Assembly: GCA_029859485.1 (NCBI GenBank)
Contig: JAOUDB010000134.1
Coordinates: forward strand, 1 to 7,077
Origin: Desulfuromonadales bacterium
Lineage (GTDB): Bacteria > Desulfobacterota > Desulfuromonadia > Desulfuromonadales > BM103
Direction of reading: 5' to 3'
DNA: 7,077 nucleotides
Position numbers and translations under genes: made by a program. This document shows positions 1-6,469 of the stretch, piece after piece. How positions within the stretch are numbered: the first letter of the stretch is position 1; each line of letters starts with the position of its first letter. Below the pieces are notes generated by a model. It did not search any database. It was not told where the DNA came from and saw nothing but the letters and a program-made list of their open reading frames with translations.

Positions 1-693
1 GTCTTACACAAACGCGCGGCCAACTTAAGTGCGGATGCCAAGCAGAAGATATCTCTGGGCCGCGGACTGGTGCGCAGCGATGTCGCAGCTATTCTGTTTG
101 ACGAACCGCTCACCGTGATCGACCCGCATCTGAAATTACTCCTGCGGCGCAAGCTCAAACAGATCCACGCCCGCTTCAAATTGACGATGGTTTACGTTAC
201 CCATGACCAACTGGAGGCGCTAACCTTTGCCGACCAGGTGGTTGTGATGAACGAAGGGCAGGTAATGCAGATCGGCACCCCGCAGGACCTTTTTGAAAAT
301 CCGCAACATACCTTTGTTGGCTACTTCATCGGTAGCCCCGGGATGAATTTTTTGCCTTGCCGGATGGAGAACGGCATCGCTGAGATCGGTGGTCAGAAGA
401 TTCAGGTTGGCAACGGCACCGAAAAGCTAATGGGGGACTTCAAGCTTGGGATTCGGCCTGATTTTCTCAAGCTGCATGCACAAGAAGCTCCGGGCTCCCT
501 CCCTGTCGCCATCAAAGCGATGGAGGACCTGGGCAATTGCAAAATAGTTACTGTACAGCTTGCTGAGAATACTCTCAAGGTTAAGCTTTCTGAGGAGCAG
601 GAGATTCCAGCCGAGAGTGGTTTCCTGGAATTTCAACCGCAATGGGTCAGAATCTATGCCGACGAAAAACTGGTCGGCAACAGCGTGAAATAA
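1..693 (+). CDS. glpT: Glycerol ABC transporter ATP-binding protein, GlpT-like (5' partial)
   Basis: Cytoplasmic ATPase subunit of a MalK/UgpC-type importer that would drive glycerol uptake. The reading frame is open from base 1, so the N-terminus, with Walker A and the Q-loop, lies outside the window; 230 residues are visible of an expected 350-360. Counting from the first visible codon, residues 9-16 (LSADAKQK) occupy the ABC signature position, 31-36 (ILFDEP) are Walker B with the catalytic Glu at 35, 38-42 (TVIDP) are the D-loop, and His68 in YVTHDQ is the switch histidine. The last 120 or so residues are the TOBE-like regulatory region typical of sugar and polyol importers. The signature is strongly altered from LSGGQ. 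I recall LSADAKQKIS-type sequences in glycerol-transporter ATPases, which supports the assignment. GlpT rather than GlpS is inferred from its place directly before the permeases. The GTG at 70 is internal, not the start. Confidence 0.85.
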   Translation, partial: VLHKRAANLSADAKQKISLGRGLVRSDVAAILFDEPLTVIDPHLKLLLRRKLKQIHARFKLTMVYVTHDQLEALTFADQVVVMNEGQVMQIGTPQDLFENPQHTFVGYFIGSPGMNFLPCRMENGIAEIGGQKIQVGNGTEKLMGDFKLGIRPDFLKLHAQEAPGSLPVAIKAMEDLGNCKIVTVQLAENTLKVKLSEEQEIPAESGFLEFQPQWVRIYADEKLVGNSVK

Positions 694-704
694 GAAGCGC
701 GACT

Positions 705-708
705 GGAG
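705..708 (+). promoter_or_regulatory. Ribosome binding site deciding the first permease start
   Basis: GGAG lies 8 nt before the ATG at 717. It supports that start over the in-frame ATG at 642, which would lie inside the ATPase gene and add 25 polar, Arg-rich residues before the first membrane segment. Confidence 0.6.
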
Positions 709-716
709 CCTGCAAA

Positions 717-1589
717 ATGAACAAATGGGAAGACAATAAAGCCTGGTTCATGGTCATCCCGGTATTTCTGGTGGTCGCCGTATCAGCCATTGTGCCGCTG
801 ATGACCGTGGTCAATTACTCACTACAGGACATCTTTGGCCCAGACCAAAGGGTCTTTGTCGGGGTTGAGTGGTACAAGGATGCGCTAACCGACTCACGTC
901 TGCATGACGCGCTCAAACGTCAGTTGCTGTTTTCTTCACTGGTTTTGTTGATTGAAATTCCGCTGGGCATTCTGATTGCCCTGATGATGCCCAAAAAAGG
1001 CTGGGGTGCCTCACTCAGCCTGGTTCTGGTGGCGTTGCCGTTACTGATTCCATGGAATGTTATCGGCACCATCTGGATCATTTTCATGCGTCCCGACATC
1101 GGCCTGTTGGGCGCGGCGGTGAATGGTCTCGGTATCCCCTTCGATCACACAGCGTCGCCTTTTGCCGCCTGGGTGACAGTCTTGTTAATGGAGGTCTGGC
1201 ACTGGACACCGCTGGTGGTACTCCTGGCCTATGCCGGACTGCAGGCCATCCCCGAGGCATATTTTCAGGCCGCCCGTATCGACGGGGCTTCAGTCTGGTC
1301 CACTTTCCGTTACATTCAGCTGCCGAAGATGCGAGGAGTGCTGACCATTGCAGTTCTACTGCGCTTCATGGACAGTTTCCTGATCTATGCCGAACCCTTT
1401 GTCTTAACCGGTGGCGGACCCGGCAACTCAACAACCTTTTTGTCGATCTACCTGGTCAAGTTGGCGGTGGGTCAGTTTGACCTGGGCCCGGCGGCAGCTT
1501 TCTCGATTATCTATTTTCTGATTGTGCTGCTGTTCTGCTGGCTGTTCTATCAGGCCCTGCTGAAAGTCGGAACGGGGGATAAACAATGA
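717..1589 (+). CDS. glpP: Glycerol ABC transporter permease, GlpP-like (MalF/UgpA type)
   Basis: A 290-residue inner-membrane permease, one of two that form the translocation channel. The start at 717 is chosen because of the GGAG site at 705-708 and because membrane segment 1 (about residues 11-33) then begins right after a short charged N-terminus. Further hydrophobic segments lie at about 70-91, 99-125, 148-175, 200-225 and 263-284, giving the six-helix fold of this family. The EAA loop that docks on the ATPase is at about 180-199 (EAYFQAARIDGA, then FRYIQLP), with the conserved Gly at 190. The later GGGPGNSTTFLS stretch is typical of MalF/UgpA-like permeases. The gene starts 23 nt after the ATPase stop and overlaps the next permease by 4 nt, so translation is probably coupled. 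Permease identity is certain from the sequence; glycerol as substrate comes from gene order and the DUF2160 neighbour. Confidence 0.88.
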   Translation: MNKWEDNKAWFMVIPVFLVVAVSAIVPLMTVVNYSLQDIFGPDQRVFVGVEWYKDALTDSRLHDALKRQLLFSSLVLLIEIPLGILIALMMPKKGWGASLSLVLVALPLLIPWNVIGTIWIIFMRPDIGLLGAAVNGLGIPFDHTASPFAAWVTVLLMEVWHWTPLVVLLAYAGLQAIPEAYFQAARIDGASVWSTFRYIQLPKMRGVLTIAVLLRFMDSFLIYAEPFVLTGGGPGNSTTFLSIYLVKLAVGQFDLGPAAAFSIIYFLIVLLFCWLFYQALLKVGTGDKQ

Positions 1590-2389
1590 AATTCCAGAAG
1601 AGAACCATTGGACTGATTGTTTACTTTATTCTGTTGCTATTACCGATCTACTGGATGCTCAACATGTCTCTGCGCACCAATGCGGATATCCTCAGCGTCT
1701 TTTCCTTTTATCCGCAAGATCCGACCATTGATAATTATATAAAAATCTTCACAGACAAGTCCTGGTACTCAGGGTACTTGAACAGTTTTTACTACGTCAG
1801 CATGAACGTTGTGATCTCTCTGGTAACCGCATTGCCTGCAGCCTATGCTTTTTCCCGTTACAAGTTTCTCGGCGATAAGCATCTGTTTTTCTGGCTACTG
1901 ACCAATCGCATGGCGCCACCGGCAGTCTTTCTCCTGCCATTTTTCCAGCTCTACTCAACATTCAACCTGATCGACACCCATTTTGCCGTGGCCCTCTCCC
2001 ACTGCCTGTTCAATGTTCCGCTGGCGGTCTGGGTACTGGAAGGCTTTATGTCCGGGATTCCGCGTGAGATTGATGAGATGGCTTATATTGACGGCTACAG
2101 CTTTCCGCGCTTTTTCCTGACCATTTTCACGCCACTGATTCGCACCGGCATCGGCGTCACAGCATTTTTCTGTTTCATGTTTTCCTGGGTCGAGTTGCTT
2201 CTGGCCAGAACGTTAACGACCACAGCGGCCAAGCCCATCGCCGCGATCATGACGCGAACGGTCAGCGCCTCGGGGCTAGATTGGGGTCTACTGGCGGCGG
2301 CAGGCATTCTGACGATCGTTCCGGGGGCGCTAGTCATTTATTTCGTCCGTAACCACTTGGCCAAGGGCTTTGCCCTCGGCCGCGTTTAA
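1586..2389 (+). CDS. glpQ: Glycerol ABC transporter permease, GlpQ-like (MalG/UgpE type)
   Basis: Second inner-membrane permease, 267 residues, paired with the upstream gene. Its ATG sits inside the upstream stop (ATGA at 1586-1589), with a GGGGGA site at 1574-1579. The first membrane segment is at about residues 8-26, and several more hydrophobic stretches follow, fitting the six-helix MalG/UgpE fold. The EAA loop starts at about residue 161 (EIDEMAYIDGYS, then FFLTIFTPL). It keeps the Asp169-Gly170 core, while the EAA triplet itself reads EMA. The protein ends with a short basic tail after the last membrane helix, in line with the cytoplasmic C-terminus of this family. Do not confuse this GlpQ with the glycerophosphodiester phosphodiesterase that has the same symbol in E. 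coli. Substrate is inferred from context, as for its partner. Confidence 0.87.
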   Translation: MKFQKRTIGLIVYFILLLLPIYWMLNMSLRTNADILSVFSFYPQDPTIDNYIKIFTDKSWYSGYLNSFYYVSMNVVISLVTALPAAYAFSRYKFLGDKHLFFWLLTNRMAPPAVFLLPFFQLYSTFNLIDTHFAVALSHCLFNVPLAVWVLEGFMSGIPREIDEMAYIDGYSFPRFFLTIFTPLIRTGIGVTAFFCFMFSWVELLLARTLTTTAAKPIAAIMTRTVSASGLDWGLLAAAGILTIVPGALVIYFVRNHLAKGFALGRV

Positions 2390-2390
2390 C

Positions 2391-2394
2391 GAGG
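2391..2394 (+). promoter_or_regulatory. Ribosome binding site deciding the DUF2160 gene start
   Basis: GAGG ends 7 nt before the ATG at 2402 but only 1 nt before the in-frame ATG at 2396. The spacing favours 2402, which removes two residues. Confidence 0.5.
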
Positions 2395-2401
2395 TATGAA
2401 T

Positions 2402-2680
2402 ATGTCCCTGGAGTGGATGGCATGGACCATGCCGACAGCTATTTTCTTTATCACCATCGCCTGTCTGCTGGTGGCCATGACTATCTGGCAAGCCAAAGCT
2501 CCCAGCGGCGAGCGAAAAGGGTTTTTACCGATTGCCACAACCCCTGGTGACCGACTGTTTATCGGCCTGCTCAGCAATGCCTATATCCACCTCGCCTGGA
2601 TCGGGTTGACCAGTCTATCGCTCTGGATCGCCTTTGTAATCGCACTGATCTGGATGATTATTTTAATGCGTTGGGGTTAA
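2402..2680 (+). CDS. DUF2160 small membrane protein of the glycerol transporter operon (GlpU position)
   Basis: A 92-residue membrane protein of unknown biochemical role. From ATG 2402, residues 9-29 form one clear membrane helix. A short basic loop with GERKG follows at 36-40, and a conserved-looking GDRLF stretch begins at 49. A long hydrophobic region at 52-89 could hold two more helices, with His63 and Trp66 inside it. I recognise the pattern (start near SLEWMAWT.PTA, then TTPGDRLF...HLAW) as DUF2160. That family is found next to glycerol ABC transporters; in the rhizobial operon it sits in the position called GlpU, between the permeases and the binding protein. It lies 12 nt after the second permease, so it is co-transcribed. 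It may be an accessory subunit or assembly factor of the transporter, but nothing in the sequence proves this. Confidence 0.82.
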   Translation: MSLEWMAWTMPTAIFFITIACLLVAMTIWQAKAPSGERKGFLPIATTPGDRLFIGLLSNAYIHLAWIGLTSLSLWIAFVIALIWMIILMRWG

Positions 2681-2705
2681 ACAATAGATAGCAAGTGTTT
2701 CACTT

Positions 2706-2755
2706 TGAGCGGAGCTCAGGCCTTGGCGCCGGCAAAGACGCTCGGTAAACCGGGC
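2706..2755 (+). other. Two small mRNA stem-loops in the spacer before the binding-protein gene
   Basis: The 107-nt gap between the DUF2160 gene and the binding-protein gene can fold into two hairpins. The first is TGAGC (2706-2710) with GCTCA (2714-2718), a perfect 5-bp stem around a GGA loop. The second is GCTCGG (2740-2745) with CCGGGC (2750-2755), 6 bp including one G-T pair, around TAAA. Neither is followed by a T-run, so they do not look like terminators. Hairpins at this place in importer operons often protect the binding-protein mRNA, which is my inference here. Confidence 0.35.
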
Positions 2756-2776
2756 AAAACAACGAGGGGCCCAAAG

Positions 2777-2783
2777 AAGGAGG
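2777..2783 (+). promoter_or_regulatory. Strong ribosome binding site of the binding-protein gene
   Basis: AAGGAGG is a near-perfect Shine-Dalgarno sequence, the best in the transporter genes here. It lies 4 nt before ATG 2788 and 7 nt before the adjacent ATG 2791, so either may be the start; 2791 has the more usual spacing. A strong site fits the excess of binding protein that importers need. Confidence 0.65.
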
Positions 2784-2787
2784 AAAG

Positions 2788-4542
2788 ATGATGAGAGACG
2801 TAACCAGCAGAGGAAAATCACGGGCGATGCTCTTGATCAGCCTCACGGCCACATTCCTGATGTTCTTCACAACATCGGCAAGCGCAGACACGGCCGCAGC
2901 CAAGAAATGGGTCGATAGCGAGTTTCAGCCTTCAACCCTCTCCAAAGCCGAACAGATGAAAGAAATGGAATGGTTCATCGAGGCGGCCAAACCTTTCAAA
3001 GGAATGAAAATCAAAGTTGTCTCCGAGACCATTCCGACTCACGAGTATGAATCTAAAGTTTTGGCCAAGGCGTTTAAAGAGATTACCGGCATTGATGTCA
3101 CCCACGATCTGATTCAGGAAGGTGATGTTATTGAAAAGCTGCAGACACAAATGCAGTCCGGAGAAAACATTTTTGATGCCTATATCAACGACTCTGACCT
3201 GATCGGCACCCACTACCGCTATGGCTACGTCGTCAACCTGACCGACTGGATGGCCGGTGAAGGCAAAGACGTGACCCTGCCGACCCTTGATATCGATGAC
3301 TTCATGGGCAAATCGTTTACAACGGCACCGGACGGCAAACTCTATCAACTTCCTGACCAGCAGTTCGCTAACCTCTACTGGTTTCGCTATGACTGGTTTA
3401 ATCGCGCCGACTTGAAAGAACAGTTCAAAAAACTTTACGGTTACGAACTGGGTGTTCCCGTTAATTGGTCGGCCTATGAAGATATCGCCGAATTCTTCAG
3501 CGAGCACGTCCGTGAAATCGACGGCAAAGCGGTTTATGGCCACATGGATTATGGGAAAAAAGCTCCCGATCTCGGCTGGCGCTTTACTGACGCCTGGCTG
3601 TCGATGGCGGGTGCCGGTGACAAGGGCATTCCAAACGGCAAGCCGGTTGATGAATGGGGTATCCGGGTTGATGAAAACGACCGCCCGGTTGGAGCCAGTG
3701 TCAGTCGTGGCGGTGCTACTAATGGCCCGGCGGCCAAATACTCCCTGCGTAAATACATGGAATGGCTGCGTAAATATGCACCTCCGGGCGCCCTCGGCAT
3801 GGACTTTTATCAGTCGCTACCAAGTCTGGCTAAAGGAAATGTTGCCCAGCAGATCTTCTGGTACACCGCATTTACCTCTTCGATGGTTGAAAAAGGCACC
3901 GCAGTGGTCAATGATGACGGCAGCCCGAAATGGCGGATGGCACCATCTCCGCACGGGCCCTACTGGGAAGAAGGTATGAAACTCGGCTATCAGGATGCCG
4001 GTTCCTGGACACTTTTCAAAAGCACCCCGGTAGATCGGCGTAAAGCAGCCTGGTTATTTGCCCAGTTCTGCGTTTCCAAATCGGTTTCTTTGAAAAAAAC
4101 CCACGTCGGACTGACGCCGATTAGAGACAGCGACATCCGCGATGAGTCCTTCACCAAGCGGGCGCCGCAACTGGGTGGCCTGGTTGAATTCTACCGCAGC
4201 CCGGCACGTGTGGCCTGGACTCCGACCGGCACGAACGTTCCTGACTATCCTAAACTGGCGCAACTCTGGTGGCAGAACATCGGTGAAGCCGTTGCCGGAG
4301 AAGTGACCGTTGATAAGGCGATGGATAACCTTGCGCGCGAACAAGACAAGGTTCTCATTCGCATTGCGCGCAGCAAGTCCCAGGGAGACATGGGGCCGAA
4401 AATGAACGATGAGCGCGATGAGACCTACTGGTTGAATCAGCCGGGTTCGCCAAAAGCGAAACTTGCTAATGAAAAACCACAGGGCGAGACCGTCAATTAC
4501 GATGATCTCATCAAGGCCTGGCGTGAAGGAAAGGTACGTTAA
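2788..4542 (+). CDS. glpV: Glycerol ABC transporter substrate-binding protein, GlpV-like
   Basis: A secreted solute-binding protein of 584 residues that would capture glycerol in the periplasm and hand it to the permeases. The N-terminus is a Sec signal peptide: basic residues at 3-12, a hydrophobic core at about 13-29, and an A-S-A cleavage site giving a mature start near Asp34. There is no lipobox Cys. The mature part is much longer than the usual 400-450 residues of sugar-binding proteins, but near 580 is, as I recall, normal for GlpV. The N-terminal half has the family-1 binding-protein layout (an IKVVSETIPTHEYE strand, then KAFKEITGIDV and LQTQMQSGENIFDAY). The conserved-looking C-terminus contains GSPKAKLANEKPQGETVNYD and ends in a short charged helix. 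Translation starts from a strong site at 2777-2783, and ATG 2791 is an equally possible start. An intrinsic terminator follows 65 nt after the stop. The ligand is inferred, not shown. Confidence 0.87.
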   Translation: MMRDVTSRGKSRAMLLISLTATFLMFFTTSASADTAAAKKWVDSEFQPSTLSKAEQMKEMEWFIEAAKPFKGMKIKVVSETIPTHEYESKVLAKAFKEITGIDVTHDLIQEGDVIEKLQTQMQSGENIFDAYINDSDLIGTHYRYGYVVNLTDWMAGEGKDVTLPTLDIDDFMGKSFTTAPDGKLYQLPDQQFANLYWFRYDWFNRADLKEQFKKLYGYELGVPVNWSAYEDIAEFFSEHVREIDGKAVYGHMDYGKKAPDLGWRFTDAWLSMAGAGDKGIPNGKPVDEWGIRVDENDRPVGASVSRGGATNGPAAKYSLRKYMEWLRKYAPPGALGMDFYQSLPSLAKGNVAQQIFWYTAFTSSMVEKGTAVVNDDGSPKWRMAPSPHGPYWEEGMKLGYQDAGSWTLFKSTPVDRRKAAWLFAQFCVSKSVSLKKTHVGLTPIRDSDIRDESFTKRAPQLGGLVEFYRSPARVAWTPTGTNVPDYPKLAQLWWQNIGEAVAGEVTVDKAMDNLAREQDKVLIRIARSKSQGDMGPKMNDERDETYWLNQPGSPKAKLANEKPQGETVNYDDLIKAWREGKVR

Positions 4543-4606
4543 TTGTAACTGTTGATCGTTTAAAATTGGTTTTTTGTATTTAAAGCCAACAGCCGAAGGG
4601 ACAACC

Positions 4607-4647
4607 GTCAGGGGCCAAGGTTTGCAACTCTGGCCCCTGACTTTTTT
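4607..4647 (+). terminator. Intrinsic terminator after the transporter operon
   Basis: GTCAGGGGCCA (4607-4617) pairs perfectly with TGGCCCCTGAC (4631-4641) in an 11-bp GC-rich stem around a 13-nt loop, followed directly by six T (4642-4647). This is a textbook rho-independent terminator on the plus strand. It lies between glpV and glpD, so it should end or reduce the transporter transcript before glpD. The minus-strand reading has no matching T-run beside the stem. Confidence 0.9.
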
Positions 4648-4690
4648 CCACATCAGTTGATCGCAGGATCTCTGCAGTGGGGAGGCGAGC

Positions 4691-6307
4691 ATGGCAAGAC
4701 ATCAGCACTTACAGCATTTGAAAGATGGTCGCACTTTTGACCTGCTCGTCATCGGTGGTGGTGCAACAGGCTGCGGGGTCGCCCTTGACGCGGCGAGCCG
4801 TGGCCTGGACGTTGCGCTGGTTGAAAAAAATGACTTTTCCGAAGGCACCAGTAGTCGTAGCACCAAGTTGGTTCACGGCGGTGTTCGCTACCTGGAGATG
4901 GCTGTAAAAAAGCTGGATCGGGCGCAGTATAACCTGGTCAAGGATGGTCTCCGCGAACGAGGCATCTTGCTGAAAAACGCACGACACTTGTCAAACCGAC
5001 TGCCCCTGATCACTCCGCTCTACAAATGGCTTGACGTGCCTTATGTTTTTTCTGGTCTCAAACTCTACGACATCCTCTCCGGAAAACAGAATATTGGTCA
5101 CAGTCGTCTGTTGAGCCGCAAGGAAGCCTTGCGCCGTTTCCCGATGTTGAAAGCCGAAGGGCTAAAAGCCGGTGTCCTCTATTACGATGGTCAGTTTCAT
5201 GATTCCCGTATGGCCCTCTCCCTGGCATTAACGGCAGAACAGCATGGCGCGACGATTGCCAACCATGTTGCTGTTTCCGGATTATACAAAGAGGGTGGGA
5301 AAATTGCCGGAGCGGAGTTAACAGATTCTTTGACCGGAGAGTCCTGGCAGTTGAAGGCCAAGGGCGTGATCAATGCTACCGGCCCATTTGTCGATCAAAT
5401 AAGGGTGATGGACAACCCCGAAGCGTCCAAAATCCTTTCGGCCAGCACGGGAATTCACCTCGTGCTGGATAAACGTTTCGCTCCACCCGACACCGGCCTG
5501 ATGATTCCAGAAACCGAAGATGGCCGGGTTCTATTTGTCCTGCCCTGGGAAGATCATGCCTTGGTCGGCACGACTGATGAGCCTGCAGAAGTTACCGATC
5601 ACCCCCAGCCCCTTGAATCAGAAATTGACTACCTGCTGCGTCACGTCGCCCAATATTTTAATCTAAAGGTCAAAAAATCAGACATCAAGGCAGTCTGGTC
5701 AGGATTGAGACCACTTGTATCCGACCCGAATGCCACCGACACAGCCAAATTAGCTCGCGACCATGTGATTGAGGACAGTGCCAGTGGCTTACTGACCATC
5801 GCCGGCGGTAAGTGGACCACGTATCGAAAAATGGCTCTTGATACCGTAGATCATGCATTAAACCGGTTCAACTTGTCTGCACCGAGACCGACATGTCAGA
5901 CCGAGCAGTTACCGATTATCGGCAGCGCAAACTATAATGAGAAAGGCGATCTTGAACTGAGCAAAAAATATGGTTTTGCCGCGGATGTTGCGTCCTACTT
6001 GAATCGAACCTACGGTGACCAGGCGGAGCAGGTTGCTGAGTTAGCTGAAGCAAGACAAGGTATACGGCTTGTCAAGAATCACCCGATTCTGGAAGCGGAA
6101 GTTGTTTATGCTGTTCGCTATGAATCGGCTGAACGGGTTATCGATGTTCTCGCTCGGCGAACGCCATTGGCCTTGCTAGATACCAAGGCAGCAAGGCAGG
6201 CGGCACCGAGGGTACTGGAAATCATGGCAGAAGAACTGGGTTGGGATCAACGTCGCTGTGATGATGAAGTTTTATTGATTGAAAAGAGGCTGTCTGAGGC
6301 CCTTTAA
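4691..6307 (+). CDS. glpD: FAD-dependent glycerol-3-phosphate dehydrogenase
   Basis: A membrane-associated flavoenzyme of 538 residues that oxidises sn-glycerol-3-phosphate to dihydroxyacetone phosphate and passes electrons to quinone. The start is fixed by GGGGAGG at 4679-4685, 5 nt upstream. Residues 17-38 hold the FAD dinucleotide-binding fold (FDLLVIGGGATGCG), with the ribose-binding acidic residue Glu45 after it. The hallmark GTSSRSTKLVHGGVRYL is at 52-68. Later blocks are VINATGPF (226-233), LPWEDHALVGTTDEP (284-298), AVWSGLRPLV (334-343) and IAGGKWTTYRKMA (370-382). A C-terminal helical domain of about 130 residues follows, as in DAO_C-type enzymes. Length and sequence resemble mitochondrial GPD2 and related bacterial forms more than the 501-residue E. 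coli GlpD. It probably consumes glycerol-3-phosphate made from glycerol imported by the upstream transporter; no kinase gene is visible. It is flanked by terminators on both sides, so it may have its own promoter. Confidence 0.95.
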   Translation: MARHQHLQHLKDGRTFDLLVIGGGATGCGVALDAASRGLDVALVEKNDFSEGTSSRSTKLVHGGVRYLEMAVKKLDRAQYNLVKDGLRERGILLKNARHLSNRLPLITPLYKWLDVPYVFSGLKLYDILSGKQNIGHSRLLSRKEALRRFPMLKAEGLKAGVLYYDGQFHDSRMALSLALTAEQHGATIANHVAVSGLYKEGGKIAGAELTDSLTGESWQLKAKGVINATGPFVDQIRVMDNPEASKILSASTGIHLVLDKRFAPPDTGLMIPETEDGRVLFVLPWEDHALVGTTDEPAEVTDHPQPLESEIDYLLRHVAQYFNLKVKKSDIKAVWSGLRPLVSDPNATDTAKLARDHVIEDSASGLLTIAGGKWTTYRKMALDTVDHALNRFNLSAPRPTCQTEQLPIIGSANYNEKGDLELSKKYGFAADVASYLNRTYGDQAEQVAELAEARQGIRLVKNHPILEAEVVYAVRYESAERVIDVLARRTPLALLDTKAARQAAPRVLEIMAEELGWDQRRCDDEVLLIEKRLSEAL

Positions 6308-6368
6308 TTGTGGAGCCGCGAGTCAAGGCGAGCCATTTCATTTGTTGTTCGACAAGGCTAAGTCGTTA

Positions 6369-6396
6369 GCCGGTGGCGTCACCTCTGGCGTTTTTT
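6369..6396 (+). terminator. Intrinsic terminator of glpD
   Basis: GCCGGTGG (6369-6376) pairs with CCTCTGGC (6382-6389) around a CGTCA loop. It is an 8-position stem with one T-T mismatch and one G-T pair. One G and then six T (6391-6396) follow. It lies 61 nt after the glpD stop and reads in the glpD direction. Confidence 0.75.
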
Positions 6397-6400
6397 CCTG

Positions 6401-6469
6401 CAAAAATAAATGACACAGGCCCTGGGACCAGAAACGTTCAACTCACCAATGGCCCTATAAGTTGTGTCA
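6401..6469 (-). terminator. Possible terminator of the minus-strand AsmA-like gene
   Basis: TGACACA (6411-6417) and TGTGTCA (6463-6469) form a 7-bp perfect inverted repeat, and an internal CTGG/CCAG hairpin lies at 6422-6431. Read on the minus strand, the stem is followed by TTTATTTTTG, the complement of 6401-6410. The loop is long (45 nt) and the site is about 160 nt beyond the gene's stop, so this is only a candidate. Confidence 0.3.

Noticed and set aside
642..716. Longer start for the first permease at ATG 642
   Set aside because: It overlaps the ATPase gene by 52 nt and adds a polar, Arg-rich stretch with no role in the family; ATG 717 has a well-placed GGAG site.
2932..3543. 203-codon minus-strand open frame inside glpV
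   Set aside because: It lies wholly opposite a well-supported binding-protein gene and its translation has no recognisable domain; it is a shadow of codon bias.
3452..3979. 175-codon plus-strand frame inside glpV
   Set aside because: It is an out-of-frame reading of glpV with no recognisable domain. The glpV frame is continuous, so this is not a frameshift either.
4663..4675. GCAG/CTGC hairpin just before the glpD ribosome site as a translation switch
   Set aside because: A 4-bp stem is too weak and does not cover the Shine-Dalgarno sequence.
4054..4692. 212-codon minus-strand frame running from glpV across the terminator
   Set aside because: It crosses a clear plus-strand terminator, overlaps glpV and gives no recognisable protein.
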